Numbered from the stretch's first letter, positions 35,961 through 44,498 are shown. The stretch is 64,000 nucleotides of DNA from Alteromonas sp. C1M14 (GCF_018860965.1 NZ_JAHKQF010000011.1:279480-343479), one strand, 5' to 3'. Notes: a model not told the origin generated them from the letters alone. Numbers and translations: made by a program.

Positions 35961-36410
35961 GCGACTGAAAGCCGACTTAGTGATTTTAGCTAAACCATAA
36001 CCTAAAGCTCCAAGCACAGCACTAAGCCAAATTGCATGAATTGGGATAAAGATAATAGCCAATGCTGAAGTAGATGAGGTGTGTTCAGAAGTGAAAAGCG
36101 AATGCTGCATACCCCAGTATCCCCAAAAGTGAAAAAGGGAGATCGCAGCAAGTGAGCAGTAAATTGCAATTTTTCCGCTGCTAGATTTTTTAAGGCTAGA
36201 AAAGAGAACTACAGCACAAAGCACGGCATAAGGAACGATTCTAAAAGAAGCTGAACTCAAAAAGCTATGAAGAGTGAAATATTGAGTAGCTCGCTCAAAA
36301 CCTGGTTGAGGCGCGTACCCGCCAACAACAACAGCCAATAGCCAGTTTACCGTTGTCTCATTTATTAAGAGAAAAGACAGAAATAATAAAGCCCAAAATA
36401 ACCATCTCAT
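35955..36410 (-). CDS. Cassette membrane protein, 151 aa
   Basis: Four hydrophobic segments, the first starting MRWLFWALLFLSFLLI. No recognised family. Stop codon within a shortened attC, start 1 bp from the next site upstream. Typical single-gene cassette of unknown function. Confidence 0.65.
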   Translation of the reverse strand: MRWLFWALLFLSFLLINETTVNWLLAVVVGGYAPQPGFERATQYFTLHSFLSSASFRIVPYAVLCAVVLFSSLKKSSSGKIAIYCSLAAISLFHFWGYWGMQHSLFTSEHTSSTSALAIIFIPIHAIWLSAVLGALGYGLAKITKSAFSRV

Positions 36411-36434
36411 AGCTAATTACCTTTCGTGATTCAT

Positions 36435-36530
36435 GACTTGTTAAGGGACAGCAATATAGTTGGCTAAGCTTTAGCGAGGTACGAGCACAAAACCAACTGT
36501 ATTTTGTCCCTGTTGAATAGCGTGTTAAAG
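36435..36530 (-). repeat. attC of alpha/beta-hydrolase cassette
   Basis: 96 bp. Inner arms AGTTGGCTAAG and CCAACTGTATTTTG pair; right core GTTAAAG; the left core reads GTTAAGG instead of YYAAC and is degenerate. Confidence 0.6.
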
Positions 36531-37379
36531 CGACTCTATTGAAGCTAAGAAGCTTTTATAGGTTGATAAGGCTTCAGGGTTTTCAAGCATGTTTACATGG
36601 TTAGCATTTTCAACTATCAACAATTTTTTATTACTAGACTGACTTGAATTAAATAATAGCTCGGATAATTCAACAGGCACTTGCTCATCATTTTCTGCGC
36701 CAATAACAAATAAAGGCCCTTTATAATATTCAGAAACAACAATTTTGTTATCAACTGATTTGAATACATCATCGACTTCAAGTGTTAAAAATGGTTTGGT
36801 ATACCAAGGAATTGATTTGTCGATCCAGTCATCTACGTTAGTGGCCGAACCATGCAGTACAAGGGCATCAACAGGCTCACTTTTCGCAAGTTGTCCGGCA
36901 ATAAAACTTCCTAATGAAAAGCCATGTACAATAACAGACTTAGCGTGTAGTTCATTTTTAATGAAATGATATTGCTCAATTGAGTCTCTAACGAGAGAGG
37001 ATACGGTTGCTTTTCCTCCGCTTGCGCCTAAACCTCTTCGATCAAACATTACAATGCTTTTGTCTAACTTAGCAAGGGTTTGAATGGCATCGATTCCACC
37101 GTTACTAACTTTCATCCCATTGCCTGGAATAAAAAAAATCACATCTTGAGAACTACTGTGCTGCAAGTGAAGCCCTTGAAGCAAAATAGAGTCATCTTTA
37201 GTTAGCAGCTGTATTGGTTTGATTGTATGTTCCGGAAAGCGTGTTGCCCAACTATCTATATTAGAACTGGAATAATTTGTTACTTCCTTATCTTGACCAA
37301 TAAAAGAGCTTTCCCTGATATGGCCTGAACAACCGAGTAGAGTACTAAGCGCGAAAAGCAAAACCATTTTTTTAAACAT
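36525..37379 (-). CDS. Alpha/beta-hydrolase lipoprotein
   Basis: 284 aa. A lipobox (STLLGCSG) near residue 17 suggests membrane anchoring. The nucleophile elbow is VHGFSLGSFIAGQL, the oxyanion region FFIPGNGMK, and the C-terminal His lies in VENANHVNML. BAAT/YfhR-like hydrolases of this shape have unknown substrates. Single-gene cassette with the stop in its attC. Confidence 0.85.
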   Translation of the reverse strand: MFKKMVLLFALSTLLGCSGHIRESSFIGQDKEVTNYSSSNIDSWATRFPEHTIKPIQLLTKDDSILLQGLHLQHSSSQDVIFFIPGNGMKVSNGGIDAIQTLAKLDKSIVMFDRRGLGASGGKATVSSLVRDSIEQYHFIKNELHAKSVIVHGFSLGSFIAGQLAKSEPVDALVLHGSATNVDDWIDKSIPWYTKPFLTLEVDDVFKSVDNKIVVSEYYKGPLFVIGAENDEQVPVELSELLFNSSQSSNKKLLIVENANHVNMLENPEALSTYKSFLASIESL

Positions 37380-37474
37380 TTAATTATTTCCCTATATTAT
37401 TTTTATGCCAACCATGTTTTTGTATGCACATTGCTATGAGTAGACTAATTAAAAATTAAGTTGGAGCCATAGCA

Positions 37475-37565
37475 ATGGCTGACCTTTACGATTCAACCGC
37501 ATTTAAAAAGACAACAAATTTAAGCCTCAATAGTAATTTGTTAGAAAGTGCCAGAAGCTTAAACG
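37475..37565 (+). pseudogene. ccdA: CcdA antitoxin N-terminal fragment
   Basis: Codons 1-31 read MADLYDSTAFKKTTNLSLN then SNLLESARSLNV, the conserved N-terminal half of CcdA-like antitoxins (their DNA-binding part). The frame then runs into unrelated sequence, so the toxin-binding half and the CcdB gene are gone. It is in plus orientation, opposite to most cassette genes. The open frame ends at 37693, but only this part is family-like. Confidence 0.8.
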
Positions 37566-37625
37566 TTAACTGTCTTCGCAAAATCCAATTTAAAAGATAT
37601 CGCGTGGTTTATGCAACTTCCTTTA
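37566..37625 (+). pseudogene. ParE toxin N-terminal fragment fused to ccdA remnant
   Basis: In the +1 frame relative to ccdA, LTVFAKSNLKDIAWF matches the start of ParE toxins and the remnant at 52.6 kb (LTVLAKSDLKDIA). The join to ccdA is at a GTTAAC hexamer. The rest of ParE is lost. Confidence 0.7.
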
Positions 37626-37629
37626 AGGT

Positions 37630-37707
37630 ACATAACGCTTTTGTATGGGGCCGACATAGAAACGCGAAGCGTTGGAATGGCGGTTCCACATGACAAACTT
37701 GTTATGG
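37630..37707 (-). repeat. attC of 136-aa cassette gene
   Basis: 78 bp, cores ACATAAC and GTTATGG; central hairpin AACGCGAAGCGTT. Confidence 0.7.
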
Positions 37708-37710
37708 ATT

Positions 37711-38121
37711 TTAGTTTGCAAAGTACACCTCATCCAATACCCCTGACTCATTGAAGTGAAATTGGAGTTCTTGGTTTGCACATTGCAAGATCCCGTTTGG
37801 TAGAACTGTATACTGCATCTTGGTTAGGGTAAGTAAAGACTCTAACTCTTGTTTTGTGGCTTGAGTAATATCTCGCCCCCAAATCATCAACGAATGAACT
37901 GTTTTAATGCGAAACATACAAACATGAGATTTCTCTGTTGGTCCGCCTTCAACTTCGCCACGAAATCCAACAAGTAAGCCTTTAAAGTAGAGAAAATTCT
38001 CTAAATTTCCTCCCATCCAATCTTCGTAATAAAGATCTGAATCCCATGCAGACTTAACCTCATTAGGCGTCGCGCCAAACTGTATTGGGCCAAAACCCTC
38101 TGCTAGTGATATTTCGTACAT
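37711..38121 (-). CDS. Cassette protein, 136 aa
   Basis: Starts MYEISLAEGFGPIQFGAT at 38121; an upstream reading runs into the attC and is rejected. Soluble, mixed alpha-beta, no known motif. Its compact size resembles small immunity-type proteins but no family match can be claimed. Single-gene cassette with attC on its left. Confidence 0.6.
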   Translation of the reverse strand: MYEISLAEGFGPIQFGATPNEVKSAWDSDLYYEDWMGGNLENFLYFKGLLVGFRGEVEGGPTEKSHVCMFRIKTVHSLMIWGRDITQATKQELESLLTLTKMQYTVLPNGILQCANQELQFHFNESGVLDEVYFAN

Positions 38122-38139
38122 ACTTTCAATCTTGGTAAT

Positions 38140-38255
38140 GCCAAACGCCCGCATAAGCGGAAAAAATAATTAGGTTACAATACCTCGCGAAGCGAAGGAA
38201 GCCTACGTATTTTGGTCCTTAGCGAGCGCAGCAAGTGTTAATGTGTTTGTTATGG
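38140..38255 (-). repeat. attC of truncated metalloprotease-like cassette
   Basis: 116 bp; right core GTTATGG; left core GCCAAAC is altered from YYAAC. Inner stem GCCTACGTATTTTGGTCC is kept. Confidence 0.65.
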
Positions 38256-38276
38256 TTTTTATACCACAATGTTTAG

Positions 38277-38690
38277 TCACCAATCAGCTGCATACTGTAT
38301 ATTTGCTTTAAAAGCCTCGACTTCTAAAGGTGCTTTGTCATAACCAAATTCAGCTATGTCAGAGAAGTGCTGAGTTATCACTTGGTCAAGACTAGATCGT
38401 TCGATTTGAAGTACATGAGCCAATTTTGGCCTATTTAGTTCATATCCATTACGAACATAAATAGAATACCCGAAAGCCTGAGCGTTATTGGTGATACCTT
38501 CACCAATAAAGCCTAGTGCTTCACCTAGTGTTTTTAAAGCAATATTTTCGTATGGAAACGGAACTTCTTCAACATGCACAATCCTGACTTTCTCTGGTTT
38601 TTGAATTCCTATATCAGCTGCTAAAGCTAATTCTCGTGAATTTAACGGAACTCCTGATTCCGCGCCTTTTCTTTCAGTTTCATAAGCTCC
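38277..38690 (-). pseudogene. Truncated copy of the HExxH protein at 59.8 kb
   Basis: Matches residues about 40-177 of the intact gene at 59823-60356, including GVPLNSRELALAADIG. The N-terminal membrane anchor is missing and an in-frame TGA stands directly before the similarity; no ATG remains. The zinc motif HELVH is deleted: KLAHVLQIERSS here against KLAHELVHVLQIERTS. The 12-bp loss lies between two CATG copies. If translated from an internal GTG it would lack the active site. Confidence 0.8.
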
Positions 38691-38800
38691 TCATTATGGG
38701 CGGTTTCATCTCCCTTTTTTTCTTGGTTACCCTGTAAATCTTCGAGGGCTACTTCGAATACAGCGGCGAGTGAATTGGGGCTTTTATGGGATATGAATAG
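38642..38800 (-). pseudogene. Unidentified gene fragment
   Basis: A minus-strand open stretch with no start reads HKSPNSLAAVFEVALEDL, then charged residues to a stop at 38642. It overlaps the truncated protease copy in another frame. It looks like the C-terminal end of a real protein joined to that copy. Family not recognised. Confidence 0.35.
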
Positions 38801-38809
38801 GACATTTTA

Positions 38810-38887
38810 CCGACACAATGGAGCATGGGTGTTTGTGTCCCAACGAGCGCAGAGGAAAACGTGTCCGACAGTAGCGCGTTGTAAGTA
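38810..38887 (-). repeat. Degenerate attC-like segment
   Basis: GTGTTTGTGTCCCAACGAGC matches the right arm of intact sites, and GCGTTGTAAG may be the worn core. It would belong to the AraC/SDR cassette. Confidence 0.4.
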
Positions 38888-38944
38888 TTCGGGTGTCACA
38901 TTACATAAGTAATTGTCACATTTTTCTAAAGGAAACAGATAGTT

Positions 38945-39850
38945 TTATAGCTGATTGATACCCATGTGAAAGCTCTTTTTCAAACGCTTGGCATCCTGTT
39001 TTGGAGAATAGCCAAACAGCTTAGAATATTCTCGACTAAATTGTGCAGGTTCATGATAACCCACTTCGAACCCAGCCTCTGCTGCATCGTAGCCTTCAAC
39101 AACCATAAGGCGTCTTGCTGCCATCAAACGCAAATGACTTCTAAAGCGGATAGGACTTGTGCCGGTAACCGTTTTAAATTGCTTATGAAAATTAGAGAGC
39201 CCCATTAATGCCATGTCGGCAAGATCTCTAGTGTATATTGATTCAGTGAAATGAAACTCGATCCATTCAATCGCTTTTCTGATACGGCGTAACCGACTGC
39301 TTGATGTGACCATTTGAGCAAGAACAGAATGAGTCTCTGGCTGCTGAAGAAGTCGCCAAATCAATTCTTTTTCAACCAATGGAGATAAAACAGAAATACT
39401 CTTTGGATCATTCATTGTTTCCGCTAGCCTCACCACTGTATCGACTAGCTGGTCATCCATTTCCCCGAGTTTTAATCCCGAAGAAATAACATCATTTATT
39501 TTTGTTTCGACAGGTAACATCATCAATTCGGCTATGATTTCGGGATCTAAATCCAATCTAAGACAAATATAAGGATGTCTTTTTGTCGCTTTTGTGACAG
39601 CGCCAAAAACTGGAAGTCGGACAGAGCCCAGCAGGTAATGGGCAGAATCATAACGATAAGTCTGATCATCAAGCCTTGCTTCTTTGACGCCTTGAGCGAC
39701 TACGCATATTGCAGGTTCGTACAGAACTAATTCGGGTGCTGTAGGTGCGGAACAGCGCATGATAGACATTCGAGGAACCGGCGTCTGAAATACGCCATCA
39801 CTGCGTGTAAACTGCACTAGCAAGTCTGTTAAGTCATTAATCGAACGCAT
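38945..39850 (-). CDS. AraC-family regulator (AraC_N/YqhC-like)
   Basis: 301 aa. The N-terminal AraC_N domain (about 15-165) has LYEPAICVVAQGVKEA and YLLGSVRLPVFG. Two C-terminal helix-turn-helices (about 195-295) have LADMALMGLSNFHKQFK and AGFEVGYHEPAQFSREY. It is divergent from an SDR oxidoreductase gene 175 bp away, the usual arrangement for a regulator and its target. Both appear to form one large cassette. Confidence 0.92.
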   Translation of the reverse strand: MRSINDLTDLLVQFTRSDGVFQTPVPRMSIMRCSAPTAPELVLYEPAICVVAQGVKEARLDDQTYRYDSAHYLLGSVRLPVFGAVTKATKRHPYICLRLDLDPEIIAELMMLPVETKINDVISSGLKLGEMDDQLVDTVVRLAETMNDPKSISVLSPLVEKELIWRLLQQPETHSVLAQMVTSSSRLRRIRKAIEWIEFHFTESIYTRDLADMALMGLSNFHKQFKTVTGTSPIRFRSHLRLMAARRLMVVEGYDAAEAGFEVGYHEPAQFSREYSKLFGYSPKQDAKRLKKSFHMGINQL

Positions 39851-40025
39851 TTAAATAACTACCTTCTCTATTTTCGCCCAACAAACAATATTATTAATAA
39901 ATGGAGGATTGTATAAGGATAAAAGAAAACCAAGATATCGTACTATCGCATTTTTTTGGCAGTATTTCATTTACATCATCCCATAGCCATGGGCTAACCG
40001 TTACTGAAATATTGGAGCTAATCGT

Positions 40026-40865
40026 ATGAAAAAAACTTGGTTTATCACAGGTGGATCTCGTGGAATAGGTGTTGAAATAGTAAAAGCAGCCCTTGCGCAA
40101 GGAGATAATGTAGTCGCAACTGCACGCAATGTAACAAAGCTTAGAGAACAACTTAATGCGCACACAAATCATTTGGAGTGTATTGAACTAGATGTGCAAA
40201 ATAGTGATGCTGCACAAAAGGCTGTCGCAAGGTCTGTTGAGCGGTTTGGAAGAATTGATATTCTAGTGAACAACGCTGGTTTCGGGCAGTTAGGTCACTT
40301 TGAGACTGTTGAGGCTTCGTTGATCGAGACACAATTTTGCATCAACGTTTTTGGTTTGATGCATGTAACTCGAGCAGTATTACCACAAATGCGCAAACAA
40401 CGACGTGGATATATACTTAACCTTTCATCCATTGGTGGCGCTACTGGGTTTGATGGAGCATCCATCTATTGCGCATCTAAATTTGCTGTTGAGGGCTTTT
40501 CCGAAAGCCTTGCGCAGGAAGTTGCTCGCTTTGGCATTAATGTCACTATCGTTGAACCCGGTTTTTTCCGCACTGACTTTCTGGATGAGTCTTCAGTGCG
40601 TTACGGTCAGATTATAGATCAAGATTATACGGATGCTGTCAGTAACCAAAAATCACAGTACGATGCGTATAGCCATATGCAGCCAGGAAACCCCTATAAA
40701 TTGGCTCAACTAATTGTTAATACTGCAGGCCTTAGTCAACGCCCGGCCCGTCTTATTGCTGGTTCGGATGCTCTTTCAATGTCTCGCGATGCTCTTAATA
40801 GTCGCATGGCAGAACTAGAACAGTGGGCGGCTTCCTCAATATCAACGGATTTTCAAGAGGAGTGA
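40026..40865 (+). CDS. SDR-family oxidoreductase
   Basis: 279 aa. The Rossmann motif is FITGGSRGIGVEI (TGxxxGIG), then NNAGFG, and the catalytic Ser-Tyr-Lys in LNLSSIGG and YCASKFAVEGF. It uses NAD(P)(H) to reduce or oxidise a small carbonyl or alcohol, substrate unknown. Plus strand, probably controlled by the divergent AraC regulator. Followed by an attC that belongs to the next cassette. Confidence 0.92.
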   Translation: MKKTWFITGGSRGIGVEIVKAALAQGDNVVATARNVTKLREQLNAHTNHLECIELDVQNSDAAQKAVARSVERFGRIDILVNNAGFGQLGHFETVEASLIETQFCINVFGLMHVTRAVLPQMRKQRRGYILNLSSIGGATGFDGASIYCASKFAVEGFSESLAQEVARFGINVTIVEPGFFRTDFLDESSVRYGQIIDQDYTDAVSNQKSQYDAYSHMQPGNPYKLAQLIVNTAGLSQRPARLIAGSDALSMSRDALNSRMAELEQWAASSISTDFQEE

Positions 40866-40899
40866 TAAGTATGCTCTCTTTGCTACTTCAGAGAATGAA

Positions 40900-40997
40900 A
40901 CTTAACACCCCAATAACCGGCTAAAAATTGTGGGCTAAACTTGAGCGAAGCGAAAAAGCCCGCACCTTTTTAGCCCTTGTTAATCGGATTGTTATGT
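40900..40997 (-). repeat. attC of two-gene cassette
   Basis: 98 bp, cores ACTTAAC and GTTATGT; inner arms GTGGGCTAAA and AGCCCGCAC pair. Contains the stop of the 149-codon gene to its right. Confidence 0.85.
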
Positions 40998-41419
40998 TCA
41001 CGTTTAAACTCCTCTAGAATACTCATTGAGGGGGTGGGTTTTGTTACCCAAACATCATTTTCCATAACTTGCCAAGTTTCATTAAAACCACCTTGAGAAT
41101 CAAAGTAATCTATAACTTCAGAGTAGAAATTATCAATTAGTTCCAGCTCTCTTTTACTCGTTGGTGGTAAGCGCACAGTTTCAACAATCAATACTTTGTT
41201 GGTAACTTGGCTGCGCAGAAAATCTTTGGCTTTTTCAGTTTCGCCGTCCTCCAAGAGCTTTAAAGCCCAAAGCATGAAACGACCGTTATCAACGTGCTCT
41301 TTAGTGTATGTATTAGCTAAAGATATATAATTTAGATAAAAAGCTGAAGCAAAACCACCAAAGAAAACTATTAGAGTAAATACTCCGCCTATAACCCATG
41401 AGGTAATATTAGATTTCAT
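40970..41419 (-). CDS. Cassette protein with single membrane anchor, 149 aa
   Basis: Starts MKSNITSWVIGGVFTLIVFF at 41419, giving one N-terminal transmembrane helix and a soluble tail of about 110 residues. Its ATG overlaps the stop of the preceding membrane gene (ATGA), so the two form a coupled pair in one cassette. The last residues, EHNNPINKG, are encoded by the attC itself. Family unknown. Confidence 0.65.
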   Translation of the reverse strand: MKSNITSWVIGGVFTLIVFFGGFASAFYLNYISLANTYTKEHVDNGRFMLWALKLLEDGETEKAKDFLRSQVTNKVLIVETVRLPPTSKRELELIDNFYSEVIDYFDSQGGFNETWQVMENDVWVTKPTPSMSILEEFKREHNNPINKG

Positions 41420-41865
41420 CGATACTCTCCTTGTGAACATAACTTTACTGTGCCCAATAAATAAAACGTGCCATAAATACAGCATACAATCGAGCTTACT
41501 AACCAAAAGGTTATTGAATTTTGATGTACCACAGGGTCTGAAGTTAGAAATGGACCAACCAAGCCTGCGATGCCACGCAATAAATAGATGGCAGTGATTA
41601 AAGTTAAACAGGTTTTTAGTAGTGGTAATTTAAGGATGATGCCTGCACCAGAAAAAGCATATAAGCCCCAACCGCTAAGAATTAAAGCAATAACCAAAGT
41701 CACAATTGTGGGATACGGATCGCCCTGAGCCGCGAGTTGAGCCATTCTTTGACCAGCCCCAAAAAAGAGATACCAGTCAGAACCGCCGAAAATACAACTA
41801 ATATGAAGTAATGCTGCCAAGATGCTTAAACTGCCGGCAATAATTAATTGATTGTTCTTGCGCAT
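41416..41865 (-). CDS. Cassette four-helix membrane protein, 149 aa
   Basis: Four hydrophobic segments starting MRKNNQLIIAGSLSILAALL. SDWYLFFGAGQRMAQLA and the overall pattern resemble small DoxX-like or other four-helix membrane proteins, not firmly assigned. First gene of a two-gene cassette, overlapping the next by 4 bp. Confidence 0.65.
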   Translation of the reverse strand: MRKNNQLIIAGSLSILAALLHISCIFGGSDWYLFFGAGQRMAQLAAQGDPYPTIVTLVIALILSGWGLYAFSGAGIILKLPLLKTCLTLITAIYLLRGIAGLVGPFLTSDPVVHQNSITFWLVSSIVCCIYGTFYLLGTVKLCSQGEYR

Positions 41866-41894
41866 TAAAATTCCTTTTTTAATATCCTAGAAGC

Positions 41895-42008
41895 ACATAA
41901 CACTCCGCTCAAGGGCAATAACACATGGGCTAAAATTAGGAACGAAGTGACGCCGCCCACGTTAGCGTCCCAGCGAGTTTACGAGCGAACTTGAGCAACT
42001 TGTTAAGC
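41895..42008 (-). repeat. attC of SMI1-like cassette
   Basis: 114 bp, cores ACATAAC and GTTAAGC; arms CACATGGGCTAAAATTAGG and GCCCACGTTAGCGTCCC. Confidence 0.9.
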
Positions 42009-42659
42009 ACCATTTGCTTCGAGCCATTCACAAAATATATCTCCAGAATTCTCATCGCCAAACTCCGCAGGATTTTTAACTATTTCTAACGCTGTTTTTG
42101 GAATAGAAGTGTTGAACTCATGAGTCACCCAATCTTGAAACTTTAAATTAGGTTTTACAGTAAATTCATTTTCCTTAAAGCTTTCGAAAGGCGTTTTATC
42201 AAAATCTTCGTTCCAGCAAACCTCATCATAACCTATGGCTATTAACCTCAAAAAATCTACAGCGTTCTCAGCTAGTACACAGGCTAGGGTTGAACCTGAA
42301 CCAGAACCGATATGAACAATTTTTTGTTCATTATTATCATCAAGCCAAAAAGCAGCTACGGAGCCATCACCACCTGTACGAGCAAATATTCGTAGCCTAT
42401 CTTTGATGCCTTTATGAACAAAGTAGAAATCATCAATTTGTTCCTCAGCATAAAACTCTATTAACGTACCACCAGGTCTTTGAGCGTCAGTCCATTCATG
42501 TCTCATTTGATTATTGGGATAAAGATAACCGACACGACCGATTTCTGTATCTTCTGCGAACCCATTGCTTTCGATCCAATCAAACAACATAGCGAGTGGT
42601 TCGGGTATACTCATTGGGTTAGGTAAAGTTTGTAATATTGATTTATGGAGTGGATTCAA
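42003..42659 (-). CDS. SMI1/KNR4-like cassette protein
   Basis: About 218 aa. The TTG start at 42659 is preferred because AAGGAAG lies 8 nt upstream; the first ATG is at 42614. LPNPMSIPEPLAMLFDWIE, GRVGYLYPN and VAFWLDDNNEQKIVHIGSGSG (in part, FWLDDNNEQKIVHIGSGSG) suit the SMI1/KNR4 fold seen in many bacterial immunity proteins. No toxin partner is visible. Single-gene cassette; the stop lies in the attC. Confidence 0.65.
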   Translation of the reverse strand: MNPLHKSILQTLPNPMSIPEPLAMLFDWIESNGFAEDTEIGRVGYLYPNNQMRHEWTDAQRPGGTLIEFYAEEQIDDFYFVHKGIKDRLRIFARTGGDGSVAAFWLDDNNEQKIVHIGSGSGSTLACVLAENAVDFLRLIAIGYDEVCWNEDFDKTPFESFKENEFTVKPNLKFQDWVTHEFNTSIPKTALEIVKNPAEFGDENSGDIFCEWLEANGA

Positions 42660-42677
42660 ATGCCAATCTTCCTTGGT

Positions 42678-42777
42678 GCATAACACCCTGCTTAGGGGCG
42701 GAAACACATGGGCTAAAATTAGGAACGAAGTGACGGGAGCCCACGAGTTATTGTCCCGCTTACTTAGTTTGTTATGC
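42678..42777 (-). repeat. attC of 126-aa membrane cassette
   Basis: 100 bp, cores GCATAAC and GTTATGC, standard inner arms. Confidence 0.9.
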
Positions 42778-42783
42778 CTAGTG

Positions 42784-43164
42784 CTAAAGTTGATACGACA
42801 CATTAATGCATAGAATGCCAAGAGTTAACAATGTTGCTGGTGCTAAAATTATATAGAACCAGTGTTTTATTAACACCTTATTACCCACGATTGATAGCTG
42901 TAATTTGTCATTTACATCAAAGAGCAGTGTAAGAATGCTGGTATCGCAAACATAACTCGTTGGTCCAGAAGCAGGATGCTCGAAGCTGAGCTTCAACACC
43001 TTCGCTCTACTTGAACGTGTTTCGGTACTCGCGTTACGGAAGATTTTGTCTACAACAACCGCACTTACTGTTTTTGCCCGATATATAAATTGAATCCTAT
43101 ATAACAGTAAAATAGCTGAACCAACTAATAAGGATATTCCGATAGTTAAGCAATAAATCTTCAT
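42784..43164 (-). CDS. DUF3592-like membrane cassette protein, 126 aa
   Basis: Two transmembrane segments (MKIYCLTIGISLLVGSAILL, quoted to its 20th residue, and one near 105-122) flank a soluble beta-rich domain with KLSFEHPASGPTSYVC. This layout is that of DUF3592 proteins, function unknown. Single-gene cassette. Confidence 0.6.
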   Translation of the reverse strand: MKIYCLTIGISLLVGSAILLLYRIQFIYRAKTVSAVVVDKIFRNASTETRSSRAKVLKLSFEHPASGPTSYVCDTSILTLLFDVNDKLQLSIVGNKVLIKHWFYIILAPATLLTLGILCINVSYQL

Positions 43165-43187
43165 AATCTAATCATGGGCATAACACC

Positions 43188-43250
43188 CCAAGCAGGGGGG
43201 TATGAGCGTTTTGCCGCGAGCAAAATTCCCGCTGACTTGGTTTGTTATGT
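43188..43250 (-). repeat. attC of 71-aa membrane cassette
   Basis: 63 bp, cores GCATAAC and GTTATGT, shortened centre. Confidence 0.8.
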
Positions 43251-43283
43251 GTCATTATTCTATCAAAACCATAGCCTGGCAAA

Positions 43284-43499
43284 TTAAGAGTATAGCCATT
43301 TGAAAAAGCGAGAACTAATGAAATTGAATGCCATAAAAATACACCCGAAACGTAGTGCCTGAAGAAGAAGCAAGCCTGTATCCTCGGATGGATTTGATAA
43401 GTCTAGAAATTCCATTGTCACATAAGTCAATCCAGTCGCGCAGGCTGCTGCCACAGCTCTCGCCAGAGTGCTTTCATTTTTATTTTCATCCTTGGTCAT
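43284..43499 (-). CDS. Small two-helix membrane protein, 71 aa
   Basis: Polar N-terminus (MTKDENKNES), helices near residues 14-32 and 45-62, ending SSRFFKWLYS. It is a diverged paralogue of the identical 73-aa genes at 62317 and 63742 (shared FGCxFxxFN and KWLYS). Function unknown. Confidence 0.65.
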   Translation of the reverse strand: MTKDENKNESTLARAVAAACATGLTYVTMEFLDLSNPSEDTGLLLLQALRFGCIFMAFNFISSRFFKWLYS

Positions 43500-43514
43500 T
43501 CATTTCCCGTTGTC

Positions 43515-43642
43515 ACATAACGTCGCGTTGAGGAGTGAGCAAAGCTACCACAAAGCTTAACCATACCACCGTAAACACAAAAACCAACGATAGAATGAAA
43601 AATGCCAAGCATTGGGAATCTGTCTTAAACGCTTTGTTGTTT
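43515..43642 (-). repeat. Probable long attC left of DUF1778-GNAT module
   Basis: Left core ACATAAC; right end GTTGTTT is degenerate. The stretch also encodes, as VCR-like sites often do, a short minus-strand peptide that is not taken as a gene. Confidence 0.5.
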
Positions 43643-43731
43643 TGCGTGCCAAAGTGACACAGAGATTGCTTATTGCACACTTTAAGACAATAATACACAT
43701 GTGACATTTTGACACAACAGGAGATAACATT

Positions 43732-44004
43732 ATGGCTACTTCTTTGCCTCGCATCACCGCTAGAGTTGATGTCGATACACAAGACTTACTGACTAAGGCT
43801 GCCGCGATCGCCGGCATGTCTAGCATCAACTCGTTTGTTCTAAGCGCTGCAATCGAAAAAGCTAAACAAGTCATCGAACGTGAACAGACTTTAAAACTGA
43901 GCCAAGCTGATGCTATGTTGCTAATGGACGCTTTAGACCATCCTGCAACACAGAACTCAAAGCTAAAAGCTGCTTCTGAACGATACGAGAGCAAAACTCA
44001 GTGA
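43732..44004 (+). CDS. DUF1778-family antitoxin
   Basis: 90 aa. The N-terminal ribbon-helix-helix (PRITARVDVDTQDLLTKAAA, then AGMSSINSFVLSAAIEKA) binds DNA, and the C-terminal tail should wrap the toxin. AGGAGA precedes the ATG. Its stop overlaps the GNAT toxin start by 4 bp (ATGA). It neutralises the tRNA-acetylating toxin downstream and represses the pair. Plus strand, so it relies on its own promoter, as usual for TA cassettes. Confidence 0.92.
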   Translation: MATSLPRITARVDVDTQDLLTKAAAIAGMSSINSFVLSAAIEKAKQVIEREQTLKLSQADAMLLMDALDHPATQNSKLKAASERYESKTQ

Positions 44005-44498
44005 TGAATACGGTGCTTCTAGATAAAGCTAAGCACGATAGAAACCGATTCAACTGTGGCATCGAAGCTCTCAATAATTACTTAAAACTAATGGCGAGTC
44101 AGCAAGCAAAGAAAGACAACAACAGAACGTTTGTCTTGGAAGATGATAACGACAACTTACATATCATCGGCTTTTACACGCTAACAATGACGCCAATTGA
44201 CTTAAAGGCATTGCCCGACAAGTTACAAAAAAAGCACCAATCATCCACCTCGGGTGGTCTAATTGCCCGCCTTGCTGTCGATGACCGATATAAGGGGAAA
44301 GGATTTGGTGAATGGCTGCTTATCGACGCACTAAGAAAGCTGTTAGCCGCTAGTGATAGCGTTGCATTTCCAGTTGTTATTGTTGATGCCAAAGACGGCG
44401 CAAAACATTTCTATGAACACTATGGTTTTCAAGTATTTCAAGACACTGAAAACAAACTCTTCATCACCATTGCAGATGTGAGAGCAAGCTTAGGCTAG
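44001..44498 (+). CDS. GNAT-type toxin (TacT/AtaT/KacT family)
   Basis: 165 aa GNAT domain. The acetyl-CoA loop is LAVDDRYKGKGFGEWLL and the catalytic Tyr region is FYEHYGFQVF, as in toxins that acetylate the amino group of charged tRNAs and so stop translation. FNCGIEALNNYLKLMASQQAKK (in part, FNCGIEALNNYLK) is a hallmark of this toxin family. Coupled to the DUF1778 antitoxin in a plus-strand cassette. Confidence 0.92.
   Translation: MMNTVLLDKAKHDRNRFNCGIEALNNYLKLMASQQAKKDNNRTFVLEDDNDNLHIIGFYTLTMTPIDLKALPDKLQKKHQSSTSGGLIARLAVDDRYKGKGFGEWLLIDALRKLLAASDSVAFPVVIVDAKDGAKHFYEHYGFQVFQDTENKLFITIADVRASLG

Noticed and set aside
37566..37693. Full 72-codon CcdA-like gene
   Set aside because: Only the first 31 codons match CcdA; the remainder is parE sequence out of frame and then attC sequence.
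42660..42821. N-terminal extension of the SMI1-like gene
   Set aside because: It lies in the neighbouring attC; the TTG at 42659 has an SD.
43513..43782. Minus-strand 89-codon frame
   Set aside because: It runs through a probable attC and the promoter of the DUF1778-GNAT pair; attC-coded peptides are common and no SD or family supports it.
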